9,187 nt of DNA, taken from NCBI GenBank assembly GCA_003557085.1, contig PWPR01000226.1, positions 1-9,187 on the forward strand. Direction: 5' to 3'. Below, one piece after another: positions 1 through 6,273 of this stretch (position 1 is its first letter; each line of letters opens with the position of its first letter). The position numbers and the translations under genes are program-made. The notes below the pieces were generated by a model, which made no database searches, was not told where the DNA came from, and saw nothing but the letters and a program-made list of their open reading frames with translations. The stretch is from Clostridia bacterium (GTDB lineage: Bacteria; Bacillota; UBA994; PWPR01).

Positions 1-989
1 CATGTTCCACCTGGCCACACTTCAGGATGATTATAGGTTGCATCTTGTGCACTTCCCCCACCATATCCTGTAATTTCATCAAACTCAATTTCTATTGGAG
101 TTGCCAGCTTAACACTTGCTGCTTCAGATAATATTCTCACACCCCCGTGATAATGTTGATACGCTCTTGATGGAGAATATGCATCAAAACCAACTGTTGT
201 GGCAATCCCTTTTTTGTTATTAGTGGTAAGTGCTGCAGCCATATATGTTCCCAATGTGTTAACTTGTGATGTTAGAATTGGGTCAACATTTGGGTCATAT
301 GGATCAATAAATGGAGGTAATATAAACCTATAACCATGACTTCCCATTTGATGCTGATCGTGAACAATATGAGGATGCCACTCATTATGAATATTCTTTA
401 CTGTATAATAATTCTCTTTTTGAGTTAACATAAACCAATCTCTGTTATTATCATGTCCTGTATATTTTTGATATAAAACTGGTGGGTTTGTTCCCTCTGC
501 TTTTGTTCCTAAAGTTTTCTTATACCAATCAACAATCAAATCAAGTCCATCAGGATTTAGAGAAGGCACAAATATAAAGATATTATTCTCTAAGATTTCC
601 ATTACATCTTCATCGTTTCTGGTCATTAACTCATGAGCAAGTTCCATAGACATTTGTGCTCCACCAACTTCTGAGGCATGAATACTGCAAGTTATTAACA
701 CAATACTTCTGCCCTCTTCAATTAGTTTATTAGCTTCTTCTTCAGTTAATCCTCTTGGATTTGCTAATTTTTTTTGAATCTCTTTGTATTTTTCTAAATT
801 AGCTAAATTCTCTGGATTAGATATAATTGCATAAATTAATTTTCTACCTTCTGTCGACTCTCCATATTCTTTAACAATCATACGTTCACTCTGACTTAAA
901 TGCTCAAAATATGAACTTATTTGCTGCCAATCAGCTAACTTTCTGTCTTCTCCTACCATAAATCCTAAATGCTCTTTTGGTGCTATCAA
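1..989 (-). CDS. M14 zinc carboxypeptidase family protein (3' end cut by window edge)
   Basis: The reading frame is open from a TTG at 989 to the left edge: 329 codons, with the C-terminus missing. The M14 metallopeptidase signature is visible. The zinc ligands are HASE (His104, Glu107) and the His213 of HDQHQM. NNRDW carries the Asn182-Arg183 pair that binds the substrate carboxylate in carboxypeptidase A relatives, and NPDG lies between them. Glu289 in LSEAAS is the best candidate for the catalytic base (inference from order and context). The family removes C-terminal residues from peptides or acts on related amide bonds. The N-terminus (MIAPKEHLGF) is polar with no signal peptide, so the product appears cytoplasmic. 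Spacing and motif style resemble the long M14 proteins of roughly 800 aa that carry extra C-terminal domains, so much of the protein may lie outside. It is transcribed alone, leftward, behind a gap of about 340 bp. Confidence 0.9.
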   Translation of the reverse strand, partial: MIAPKEHLGFMVGEDRKLADWQQISSYFEHLSQSERMIVKEYGESTEGRKLIYAIISNPENLANLEKYKEIQKKLANPRGLTEEEANKLIEEGRSIVLITCSIHASEVGGAQMSMELAHELMTRNDEDVMEILENNIFIFVPSLNPDGLDLIVDWYKKTLGTKAEGTNPPVLYQKYTGHDNNRDWFMLTQKENYYTVKNIHNEWHPHIVHDQHQMGSHGYRFILPPFIDPYDPNVDPILTSQVNTLGTYMAAALTTNNKKGIATTVGFDAYSPSRAYQHYHGGVRILSEAASVKLATPIEIEFDEITGYGGGSAQDATYNHPEVWPGGT

Positions 990-998
990 TAAATTCAC

Positions 999-1004
999 CC
1001 TCCT
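999..1004 (-). promoter_or_regulatory. Ribosome binding site fixing the TTG start of the M14 gene
   Basis: A perfect AGGAGG on the minus strand lies 9 nt before TTG at 989. An in-frame GTG at 998 touches the Shine-Dalgarno itself and is too close to be used. A stop codon (1011-1013) closes the frame just upstream. TTG at 989 is therefore the best start. Confidence 0.75.
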
Positions 1005-1182
1005 AAAATGTTATATTTAGATATTCGAGATATATTCCTAAAGACCTGCAGTCATTAGTAAATTGCGTTAGCAAATTTATAAAAAATAAGTTTCAATTAT
1101 TGACTTTGATTTCTATCTTAACTTTGATAATTGTTCATAATTTTCAGAACTATTAAAAATACTTATTTCCATAATTAGGGTG

Positions 1183-1211
1183 TTGACAGATCTAATCATA
1201 AGGATTATAAT
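1183..1211 (+). promoter_or_regulatory. Perfect SigA-type promoter facing right, with no large gene behind it
   Basis: TTGACA (1183-1188), a 17-bp spacer and TATAAT (1206-1211) match the vegetative consensus at all 12 positions. Transcription would start near 1218. The only rightward open frame there is a 27-codon one, ATG at 1220 to TAA at 1301-1303, which would be practically leaderless. Its predicted peptide is Lys-rich (6 Lys, 1 Arg, no acidic residue), which is also what chance produces in AT-rich DNA. Beyond it a transcript would run antisense into the PHP gene. The -10 lies in the palindrome GATTATAATC (1202-1211). It could serve a small RNA, an antisense RNA or a small peptide. Confidence 0.55.
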
Positions 1212-1232
1212 CACTTTCAATGTCAATTTTAA
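1204..1232 (-). promoter_or_regulatory. Possible leftward promoter for the M14 gene
   Basis: On the minus strand TTAAAA (1232-1227), a 17-bp spacer and TATAAT (1209-1204) would start a transcript near 1197, leaving a leader of about 208 nt before the M14 start. The -10 shares the palindrome GATTATAATC with the rightward promoter, so the two would compete for the same DNA. The -35 matches only 4 of 6 positions and no other promoter closer to the gene was convincing. I recognise no riboswitch in the leader. Confidence 0.3.
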
Positions 1233-1256
1233 CTCTCAAAAAGGCTTTATTTGCCT

Positions 1257-1284
1257 CTAAGTTTAGTTACTTTATTAAACTTAG
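1257..1284. repeat. 9-bp inverted repeat with 10-nt loop
   Basis: CTAAGTTTA (1257-1265) and TAAACTTAG (1276-1284) are perfectly complementary around a 10-nt loop. It has no T-run in either direction, so it is not a typical terminator. A smaller hairpin, AGGC/GCCT (1242-1256), precedes it. Leftward, that smaller stem is followed by a T-run and may act as a weak backup terminator. Both lie inside any transcript made from the 1183-1211 promoter. Confidence 0.5.
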
Positions 1285-1287
1285 CAT

Positions 1288-1311
1288 AAAAAAAGCACGT
1301 TAAAACGTGCT
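1288..1311 (-). terminator. Rho-independent terminator of the phosphoesterase-PHP operon
   Basis: On the minus strand an 8-bp stem AGCACGTT/AACGTGCT with a 2-nt central spacer (1294-1311) is followed directly by a seven-T run (1294-1288). It lies about 20 bp past the stop codon of the PHP gene. Confidence 0.88.
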
Positions 1312-1330
1312 AATAAAGAATAAGCTTAAG

Positions 1331-2140
1331 CTACTTATGCACCTTAATTGGCTTAAATTGTTTATTTCTTTTTTCAAAACCAATTAAGTGAGTGAACCCA
1401 GCGCCTTGAAGTGCTGGGATTACCTCATTATTTATTTCATAGCCTACATCATCGGGATCATGAGCATCTGAAGAAACTGTAATATCAATATTTAGCTCCT
1501 TGATGGTCTTAAACCATTTTTTCTCAGGAAAAATTCTCTTCGCAGGTCTATAAAGTCCCCCAGCATTAATCTCAAGCACAATATTCTCTTTTGCTAATTC
1601 TTCATAGAAATTTTTTACTATTCTATCCTCTACTTCTTTCGACGGTCCATAACCAAAATAAGCAATATTCCCAGGGTGACCTAAAACATCAAAAATATTA
1701 CTTCTAGCAAGCTTTAGCAATGTTTTATAATACTCTATATATATAGCTTCATAATCATTACGAGGCCAATTTTTACTTAGATCAAAAGCCCATTCCCCAA
1801 GGTAATGAACTGAGCCAATAAGGAAATCAACATCAAAATTAGCTGCAAAATCTCTAATCTCACTCTCTCTACTTTCTATATAATCTACTTCTAGTCCAAT
1901 TTTTAAATTAAACTCTTCTTTTGCCTTTGCTAGAAAGTCAAGATAATCATATATTGATTCATTTTGCTTTTTTATGACATGATCATTTTGATAAAGTAAA
2001 TGACTTGCCTCTTTAAATAAGTATAAATGTTCTACAATTCCAAACTCCTCAATTGCTCTAGCTTTACCAGTCTCAACAAACTTAGCTAACCATTCTCTAT
2101 TAAAACTACCTCTTTCTAAATGTATATGATAATCAATCAT
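1331..2140 (-). CDS. PHP-domain phosphatase, HisJ (histidinol-phosphatase)-like
   Basis: 269 aa, the usual length for HisJ-type PHP phosphatases. The metal-binding motifs appear in order: HIH with Glu9 (His5, His7), EH at 37-38, GLEVD with Glu84, GSVH with His112, LGHPG with His155, EIN at 190-192, and SSDAH with Asp225 and His227. PHP enzymes bind a trinuclear metal centre and hydrolyse phosphomonoesters; HisJ makes histidinol from histidinol phosphate. No histidine-biosynthesis gene is nearby, so I infer only a small phosphorylated metabolite as substrate. The ATG at 2140 sits 6 nt behind GGAGG (2147-2151) and overlaps the end of the phosphoesterase gene by 8 bp, which implies co-transcription and probably translational coupling. 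The product is cytoplasmic, with no signal or membrane segment. The gene ends with TAG before a strong terminator. Confidence 0.9.
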   Translation of the reverse strand: MIDYHIHLERGSFNREWLAKFVETGKARAIEEFGIVEHLYLFKEASHLLYQNDHVIKKQNESIYDYLDFLAKAKEEFNLKIGLEVDYIESRESEIRDFAANFDVDFLIGSVHYLGEWAFDLSKNWPRNDYEAIYIEYYKTLLKLARSNIFDVLGHPGNIAYFGYGPSKEVEDRIVKNFYEELAKENIVLEINAGGLYRPAKRIFPEKKWFKTIKELNIDITVSSDAHDPDDVGYEINNEVIPALQGAGFTHLIGFEKRNKQFKPIKVHK

Positions 2141-2825
2141 ACTTAACCTCCACTGGAGTAAAATTCAAATAATCTGCACTAACAAGCTGAAAACCTATTC
2201 CCCACTTTTCTCCTATAATAGTGTTTTCAAAAGAATATTTGTCATGTAAATGACCATATACTACTTTCTTAACACCATACTTATTAAGCATTTCAATTAT
2301 TTCATTCTCTTCATTACTCTCATTGAAAGGAGGATAGTGCATCATTACAATAATATCTCTGTCGCTATTTACAGATTGTAAAGATAGTTCAAGCCTTGCT
2401 ACTTCTCTAGTAAAAATCTTCATATCCTTTTCCTCAAAATTTTTACTTCCTGGACAAATCCAACCTCTTGATCCACAAATGCAAAACTTTTCAAAACAGA
2501 AAGAATTATTTTGCAAAAACATCATATTATCATAAAGAGAGTTAAGATACTTTATTCTTTCCCACCAAAAATCATGGTTTCCTCTAAGCAACACTTTTTT
2601 GCCAGGCAACTCATGTATAGTTCTCAAATCAGCTAAGGCTTCTTTTAAATACATAGCCCAACTAATATCGCCTGGTACTAGAACAATATCCTCATCACTA
2701 ACTACCTCTTGCCAATTACTAATTATTTTTTCTATATGGTTTTCCCAATTACTGCCAAAAACACCCATAGGCTTGTCTTGCATTCCATCAAAATGCAAAT
2801 CTGCTATGGCAAAAAGCTTACCCAT
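2133..2825 (-). CDS. Calcineurin-like metallophosphoesterase
   Basis: 230 aa with every core motif of the superfamily: DLH (Asp9, His11), PGDISW (Asp53), RGNHD (Asn83, His84, Asp85), MMHYPP (His163) and GHLH (His192, His194). These build a two-metal centre that hydrolyses phosphomono- or phosphodiesters. The compact size, with SNWENH and GNHDFWW, resembles the bacterial predicted phosphohydrolase family COG1768, whose substrate is not known to me. Five cysteines occur between residues 110 and 124 and near them (Cys110, 115, 117, 124), a local cluster of uncertain meaning. The ATG at 2825 follows AGGGTGAT. It is the first gene of a leftward pair with the PHP phosphatase, overlapping it by 8 bp, and it diverges from the M20 dipeptidase gene across 86 bp. 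Confidence 0.9.
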   Translation of the reverse strand: MGKLFAIADLHFDGMQDKPMGVFGSNWENHIEKIISNWQEVVSDEDIVLVPGDISWAMYLKEALADLRTIHELPGKKVLLRGNHDFWWERIKYLNSLYDNMMFLQNNSFCFEKFCICGSRGWICPGSKNFEEKDMKIFTREVARLELSLQSVNSDRDIIVMMHYPPFNESNEENEIIEMLNKYGVKKVVYGHLHDKYSFENTIIGEKWGIGFQLVSADYLNFTPVEVKYD

Positions 2826-2853
2826 TTTATCACCCTAACGTATTAAATAATCA

Positions 2854-2882
2854 TTGCACCTTTACATTTCATATAAGATAAT
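2854..2882 (+). promoter_or_regulatory. Possible promoter of the M20 dipeptidase gene
   Basis: TTGCAC (2854-2859), a 17-bp spacer and GATAAT (2877-2882) place a start near 2889, about 23 nt before the GTG. The -10 is good (5 of 6) but the -35 is poor (3 of 6). I found no clear promoter for the opposite phosphoesterase gene in this short divergent gap. Confidence 0.35.
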
Positions 2883-2898
2883 AATACCATAAGAAGAT

Positions 2899-2903
2899 AG
2901 GAG
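2899..2903 (+). promoter_or_regulatory. Ribosome binding site favouring GTG at 2912
   Basis: AGGAG at 2899-2903 overlaps the first in-frame GTG (2903-2905), which therefore cannot use it. The second in-frame GTG (2912-2914) lies 8 nt downstream, an ideal distance, so the protein begins MNLNNIF rather than MSIVNL. Confidence 0.75.
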
Positions 2904-2911
2904 TGAGCATA

Positions 2912-4285
2912 GTGAACTTAAATAATATCTTTACTTACCTGGAGAATAACAAACAAAAACATTTAGATTTACTTTTTGATGTGATTAGACAAAAAAGTAT
3001 TAGTGCAACAGGAGAAGGCGTGGATGAATGTGCTTCCCTCATAGTAAACATAATGAAAGGCTTGGGTATTAGAGCAAGAAAAATTAAAACTGCAGGACTT
3101 CCAGTAGTTTATGGTGAAATTATGGCTAATCCAAATGCTTTAACAATTCTAATATATGGCCACTATGATGTTCAACCAGCAGAGCCTCTTGATGAGTGGT
3201 TAAGTCAACCATTTGAACCGACCATTCGAGATGGAAGGATTTACGCTAGAGGAAGTGGGGATAACAAAGGACAGTTCATGGCCCATCTTCTTGCTGCCGC
3301 TGCACTCAAAAATGAAGGCTGGCCTGACATAAATGTGAAATTTTTACTTGATGGAGAAGAAGAGAGTGGCTCTGAGAGCCTACCACAGTTTATTAGTGAA
3401 AATAGAGAGCTCCTCAAAGCCGATGTAGCAATCAGTTCAGATGGGCCAAAACATCCCTCAGGTAGACCCGTTGTGTTCTTTGGTGTAAGAGGCTTACTAT
3501 ATACTGAAATTGAGCTTAGTGGCGCAAAATCCGACTTACACTCTGGCAATAATGGTAATGTTGCCCCAACACCAGCTTGGGATTTAGTAAGATTACTTAA
3601 TGAGATATATCCAAGTAATGGCAATTGTAAAATACCTCATTTTTATGATGAAGTTTTACCAGCAACAGAGTATGAAAAAGACTTAATTAAAAAAATGCCT
3701 TTTGATAAAGCACAGTTTCTCAACCAAATGAACTTAGAAGAAACTATAATGACCAATGAAGATTACTGGCATAAACTTATGTTTGAACCAACAGTTAATA
3801 TATGTGGATTGAGCTCTGGCTATCAAGGATCTGGGTCGAAAACTATTATCCCAGCAAAAGCAGTTGCAAAAATTGATTTTAGACTAGTTCCAAATCAAAA
3901 TCCAGATACAGTTTTTAAGAACTTAACCAAGTTTGTAAAAGAACGTTTCCCTGATGCAAAAATAAGTAGATTTGGTGATTTAGTTCCAACTAAGACTTCC
4001 GCTGAGCTAAATATTAGCAAAGCAGTAGTAGATGCAGTAAGAATAGGTAGTAATATGGAGCCAGTCATCCAATCAAGACTTGGAGGCAGTGCACCTGATT
4101 ATTTGATTACAGAGCATTTAAAACTTCCCTCAATTTGGGTTCCTTTTGCCAATGCTGATGAAAATAATCACTCGCCTAATGAGAATTTAGTCGTTAAAGA
4201 TTTCTACGATGGCATTAAAATGAGTGCTACTATTATATCTATGCTGGCAAGACAATCAAAAGATAAGCTCTTAGAAGACATTTAA
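2912..4285 (+). CDS. M20 family dipeptidase / metallopeptidase
   Basis: 457 aa from GTG at 2912 (460 from the less likely GTG at 2903). Metal and catalytic residues of the M20 clan are all visible: GHYDVQP (His84, Asp86), ARGSGDNKG (bridging Asp117), LDGEEESGS (catalytic Glu150, metal Glu151), SSDGP (Asp177) and NNHSPNE (His420). LHSG (His210) is the conserved histidine of the lid/dimerisation domain, which should span roughly residues 190-320 between the two halves of the catalytic domain. Length and the GGSAPDYLITE...LPSIWVPFANADE region match the di-zinc dipeptidase branch related to carnosinase/CNDP. These cytosolic enzymes split dipeptides or similar small amides; the exact substrate is not readable. 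It is a single-gene rightward unit ending at a long hairpin. Confidence 0.92.
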   Translation: MNLNNIFTYLENNKQKHLDLLFDVIRQKSISATGEGVDECASLIVNIMKGLGIRARKIKTAGLPVVYGEIMANPNALTILIYGHYDVQPAEPLDEWLSQPFEPTIRDGRIYARGSGDNKGQFMAHLLAAAALKNEGWPDINVKFLLDGEEESGSESLPQFISENRELLKADVAISSDGPKHPSGRPVVFFGVRGLLYTEIELSGAKSDLHSGNNGNVAPTPAWDLVRLLNEIYPSNGNCKIPHFYDEVLPATEYEKDLIKKMPFDKAQFLNQMNLEETIMTNEDYWHKLMFEPTVNICGLSSGYQGSGSKTIIPAKAVAKIDFRLVPNQNPDTVFKNLTKFVKERFPDAKISRFGDLVPTKTSAELNISKAVVDAVRIGSNMEPVIQSRLGGSAPDYLITEHLKLPSIWVPFANADENNHSPNENLVVKDFYDGIKMSATIISMLARQSKDKLLEDI

Positions 4286-4289
4286 AATA

Positions 4290-4325
4290 TTAAGAGTCAC
4301 TCTCTGTCAAGAAAGTGACTCTTAA
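4290..4325 (+). terminator. 12-bp hairpin after the M20 dipeptidase gene, possibly bidirectional
   Basis: TTAAGAGTCACT (4290-4301) pairs perfectly with AGTGACTCTTAA (4314-4325) around a 12-nt loop, starting 5 bp after the stop codon. The T-run is weak in both directions (AAATTTG rightward, TATTTTAAA leftward). It lies between convergent genes, so it may stop transcripts from both sides. Confidence 0.6.
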
Positions 4326-4360
4326 ATTTGCTATTCTCATAACAAATTTCAAAAACCATC

Positions 4361-4375
4361 TACAGCTTTGCTGTA
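4361..4375 (-). terminator. Weak candidate terminator after the first MATE gene
   Basis: On the minus strand TACAGC-AAA-GCTGTA forms a 6-bp stem with a 3-nt loop, followed after GATGG by five Ts (4355-4351). The offset T-run makes this a poor classic terminator. It is about 110 bp past the MATE stop codon. Confidence 0.3.
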
Positions 4376-4400
4376 AATAGTAAAGCCCAATATTAATAAC

Positions 4401-4466
4401 TAAGATAGCTAAAACAATGCCACTTCTTTATTATCGTCTCTATCTATCTCCAAACCAGCTATCTTA
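4401..4466. repeat. 10-bp inverted repeat enclosing 46 nt
   Basis: TAAGATAGCT (4401-4410) and AGCTATCTTA (4457-4466) are perfect inverted copies around a 46-nt interior (4411-4456). It sits in the 3' untranslated region of the first MATE gene. I see no T-run or coding frame that explains it. It may fold as a closed RNA domain or be chance. Confidence 0.45.
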
Positions 4467-4484
4467 TATATTATACGATAGATT

Positions 4485-5882
4485 CTATATTGCCTCTGCT
4501 TGTTTAAGGATTCTATCATCAATAGCTTTTTTCCACTTACCCTGCTTAAAGAAGTAGAGCACTATAGCTCCTTCACCTATTGTAAACGCAAAATAAGATA
4601 AAGCTACGTATTGAAATGGTAAGTTTAAAAGATGTACAAAAACAAACACTGCTGGCAATTGGAAAACCCATTGCCCGATTACTGATGAAATAAGTAAAGG
4701 TATTGTATAACCTGATCCTGTGAATATTGTTGATAACCCTAAGTAATACCCTATTGGCACTAAGCTCAGCGATACTATTCTTAAAGCAGGAACTCCTAAA
4801 GCTAAGACCTCAGGTTCATTTATAAATACTCTAAAAATCGGTGCTGCGAAAACAAATGTCAGTCCACATAGAGCAAGCATACTTATAATCCCTAACTTTC
4901 CTGCCATATAAGCAGTATCAACCGCTCTTTGAACAAGCTTCTTACCTATATTTTGTCCAGTCATAGCACTACCTCCGCTCATCAATCCTGCTAGAGGTAT
5001 AAACAATAGATTAAAAACTCTCCCTATTATTCCCCAAGCAGCTACAGCAGCAGTTCCATAACCACTAATTAAAGAAATTAAAATCATATTAGTTATGTTT
5101 CTTGTTAAATTAGCCATAGCAGGCGGTGATCCTACTGTAACTAGCTCTTTTGCCATCTTCCAATTTATTGTAAAGACATCTGTAATCTTCATGCCGATAA
5201 AATTATTCTTTCCAAATAATATGAATGCACCAATTATCAGCCCTACCATATTAGCTATAATAGTCGCTACAGCTACACCATATACGCCCATACCAAGTCC
5301 TGGTAAGTTAATTAAAGGTATAGTATCAAACATAAAAATTGGGTCTAATACTATATTTATTATTGAAGATATAATTGTAATTACCATCGGTGTTTTAGCA
5401 TCACCACAACATCTTAATGATGTTTTTATGGTATACAGTGAAAAGAAAAGAGGTAAAAAAACCATCATAATTCTTCCATACTCTACTGCCATGTCAATTA
5501 CAACAGGATCATCAGTTAATAAGTTAAGAACTGGTCTTAAAATGACTAACAATAACACACCCGAAATGATTCCAACTAAAAACTTAAACGAAAAAGTATT
5601 GCTAATAGCAATTCTAGTTTTCTCCATATCTCCAGCACCATAAGCTTGAGATATCGTCGGCACAGAGCCTTGTCCAATAATATTATTAAGAATAAATACT
5701 AGAAAATATACTGTACTAAATACAGTAATAGCTGCCACTGCCTCAGTCGAGAGTCTACCTACCCAAATCATATCTACCAAACTATATAGAGTCTGTGCTA
5801 GAAATGCTAAACTAGCTGGTGCAGACATATAGATTAGATTATTCATTATACTGCCCTTGGTTAAATCTCTTTGACCCTTCAA
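4485..5882 (-). CDS. MATE family multidrug/cation efflux transporter (copy 1)
   Basis: 465 aa, typical for the family, with about 12 hydrophobic segments. It is an inner-membrane antiporter driven by Na+ or H+. Features seen: RDLTKG at the N-terminus, the TM1 motif LVDMIWVGR with Asp37, LRCCGDAKTP and NIVLDPIF in the N-lobe, GGSAMTGQNIG and GSGYTIP in the C-lobe, and a basic tail QGKWKKA. The frame extends upstream to TTG at 5900. I choose TTG at 5882 because GAGGTGA lies 5 nt before it and because the protein then starts and measures like its neighbour copy (465 aa, MNKRDLTKG). The two copies look roughly 40-45% identical by eye, so this is an old duplication or two related acquisitions. It has its own promoter and palindrome. 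Substrate unknown. Confidence 0.93.
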   Translation of the reverse strand: MKGQRDLTKGSIMNNLIYMSAPASLAFLAQTLYSLVDMIWVGRLSTEAVAAITVFSTVYFLVFILNNIIGQGSVPTISQAYGAGDMEKTRIAISNTFSFKFLVGIISGVLLLVILRPVLNLLTDDPVVIDMAVEYGRIMMVFLPLFFSLYTIKTSLRCCGDAKTPMVITIISSIINIVLDPIFMFDTIPLINLPGLGMGVYGVAVATIIANMVGLIIGAFILFGKNNFIGMKITDVFTINWKMAKELVTVGSPPAMANLTRNITNMILISLISGYGTAAVAAWGIIGRVFNLLFIPLAGLMSGGSAMTGQNIGKKLVQRAVDTAYMAGKLGIISMLALCGLTFVFAAPIFRVFINEPEVLALGVPALRIVSLSLVPIGYYLGLSTIFTGSGYTIPLLISSVIGQWVFQLPAVFVFVHLLNLPFQYVALSYFAFTIGEGAIVLYFFKQGKWKKAIDDRILKQAEAI

Positions 5883-5887
5883 AACTC

Positions 5888-5894
5888 TCACCTC
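5888..5894 (-). promoter_or_regulatory. Ribosome binding site fixing TTG at 5882
   Basis: GAGGTGA on the minus strand ends 5 nt before TTG at 5882. The upstream TTG at 5900 would put this site inside the coding region and has no Shine-Dalgarno of its own. Confidence 0.7.
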
Positions 5895-5901
5895 TTTCAA
5901 A

Positions 5902-5925
5902 AAGCGTAGCTGATTGACTACGCTT
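5902..5925 (-). promoter_or_regulatory. Leader hairpin at the predicted 5' end of MATE copy 1 mRNA
   Basis: AAGCGTAG/CTACGCTT form a perfect 8-bp stem around an 8-nt loop. The predicted transcript start (about 5923) lies at the base of the stem, so the mRNA would begin with this hairpin. It ends 7 nt before the Shine-Dalgarno. Leftward it is followed by TTTG, giving five Ts counting two in the stem, so it could stabilise the 5' end or act as a weak attenuator. Confidence 0.55.
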
Positions 5926-5940
5926 ATATAGTCTATATAA
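5924..5940. promoter_or_regulatory. 17-bp palindrome over the -10 of MATE copy 1 (operator candidate)
   Basis: TTATATAG-T-CTATATAA is a perfect 8-1-8 inverted repeat that covers the -10 box and the transcription start region. This is a typical position for a dimeric repressor site. No regulator gene is present in the window. Confidence 0.5.
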
Positions 5941-5958
5941 ATCTTTCTAAACTGTCAA
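5930..5958 (-). promoter_or_regulatory. Promoter of MATE copy 1
   Basis: On the minus strand a perfect TTGACA (5958-5953), a 17-bp spacer and TAGACT (5935-5930, 4 of 6) predict a start near 5923, about 40 nt before the TTG start codon. Confidence 0.6.
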
Positions 5959-6247
5959 GAGGTAATTATCAACTTCTCAAAGCTATATCATCTTGTAAAA
6001 CTTCGCACCAATATATATAACATTTAAATCAAATTTTTGTTCCATCAAATAGCTATTATAATGAGGTTTATTACATTTATTAAGAGTATTCATTAAAGCT
6101 TTATGGCTCTCTTCATGCAAAGTTCAAAACTTTCATGTTTTGTATCAATACTTTAACCTATATAATTTTAACTTCCCAGCTTAATTATCTCTCCATAAGC
6201 TTTAAGAGACTTTTATATTTTTCAATTATAATTTCTAAAGAATAAGC
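5941..6247. other. Intergenic stretch between the two MATE genes without a supported gene
   Basis: AT-rich DNA upstream of the copy 1 promoter and downstream of the copy 2 terminator. I see no RNA gene, riboswitch or credible coding frame. The longest item noticed is a leftward 36-codon frame without a Shine-Dalgarno. Small palindromes such as TAAAGCTTTA occur, as expected in AT-rich sequence. Confidence 0.5.
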
Positions 6248-6271
6248 AAAAAGCTAGGCACAAGCCTAGCT
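6248..6271 (-). terminator. Rho-independent terminator of MATE copy 2
   Basis: On the minus strand AGCTAGGC-TTGT-GCCTAGCT forms an 8-bp GC-containing stem (6252-6271) and runs into five Ts (6252-6248). It begins 2 bp after the stop codon and separates the two MATE genes into independent units. Confidence 0.9.
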
Positions 6272-6273
6272 AA

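Noticed and set aside
990..1200. Riboswitch or structured leader before the M14 gene
   Set aside because: Only a weak TTGC/GCAA stem near 1060-1078 was seen, with no conserved aptamer pattern.
1221..1226. Second TTGACA on the minus strand as a -35
   Set aside because: It is only 11 bp from the leftward TATAAT, too short for a functional SigA promoter.
2599..2838. Rightward 79-codon frame
   Set aside because: It is antisense to the well-supported metallophosphoesterase gene and has no recognisable family features.
3241..3624. Leftward 127-codon frame
   Set aside because: It is a shadow of the M20 dipeptidase gene, whose catalytic motifs are encoded on the other strand at the same place.
5095..5643. 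Rightward 182-codon frame
   Set aside because: It is antisense to MATE copy 1; its hydrophobic composition mirrors the membrane-protein codons of the true gene.
5985..6095. Leftward 36-codon frame between the MATE genes, starting MNTLNKCNK
   Set aside because: It looks somewhat protein-like, but there is no Shine-Dalgarno, the length is expected by chance in AT-rich DNA, and I recognise no family or pseudogene parent.
5926..6273. Riboswitch in front of MATE copy 1
   Set aside because: The predicted promoter lies only about 40 nt before the start codon, and no known riboswitch core is readable in the gap.
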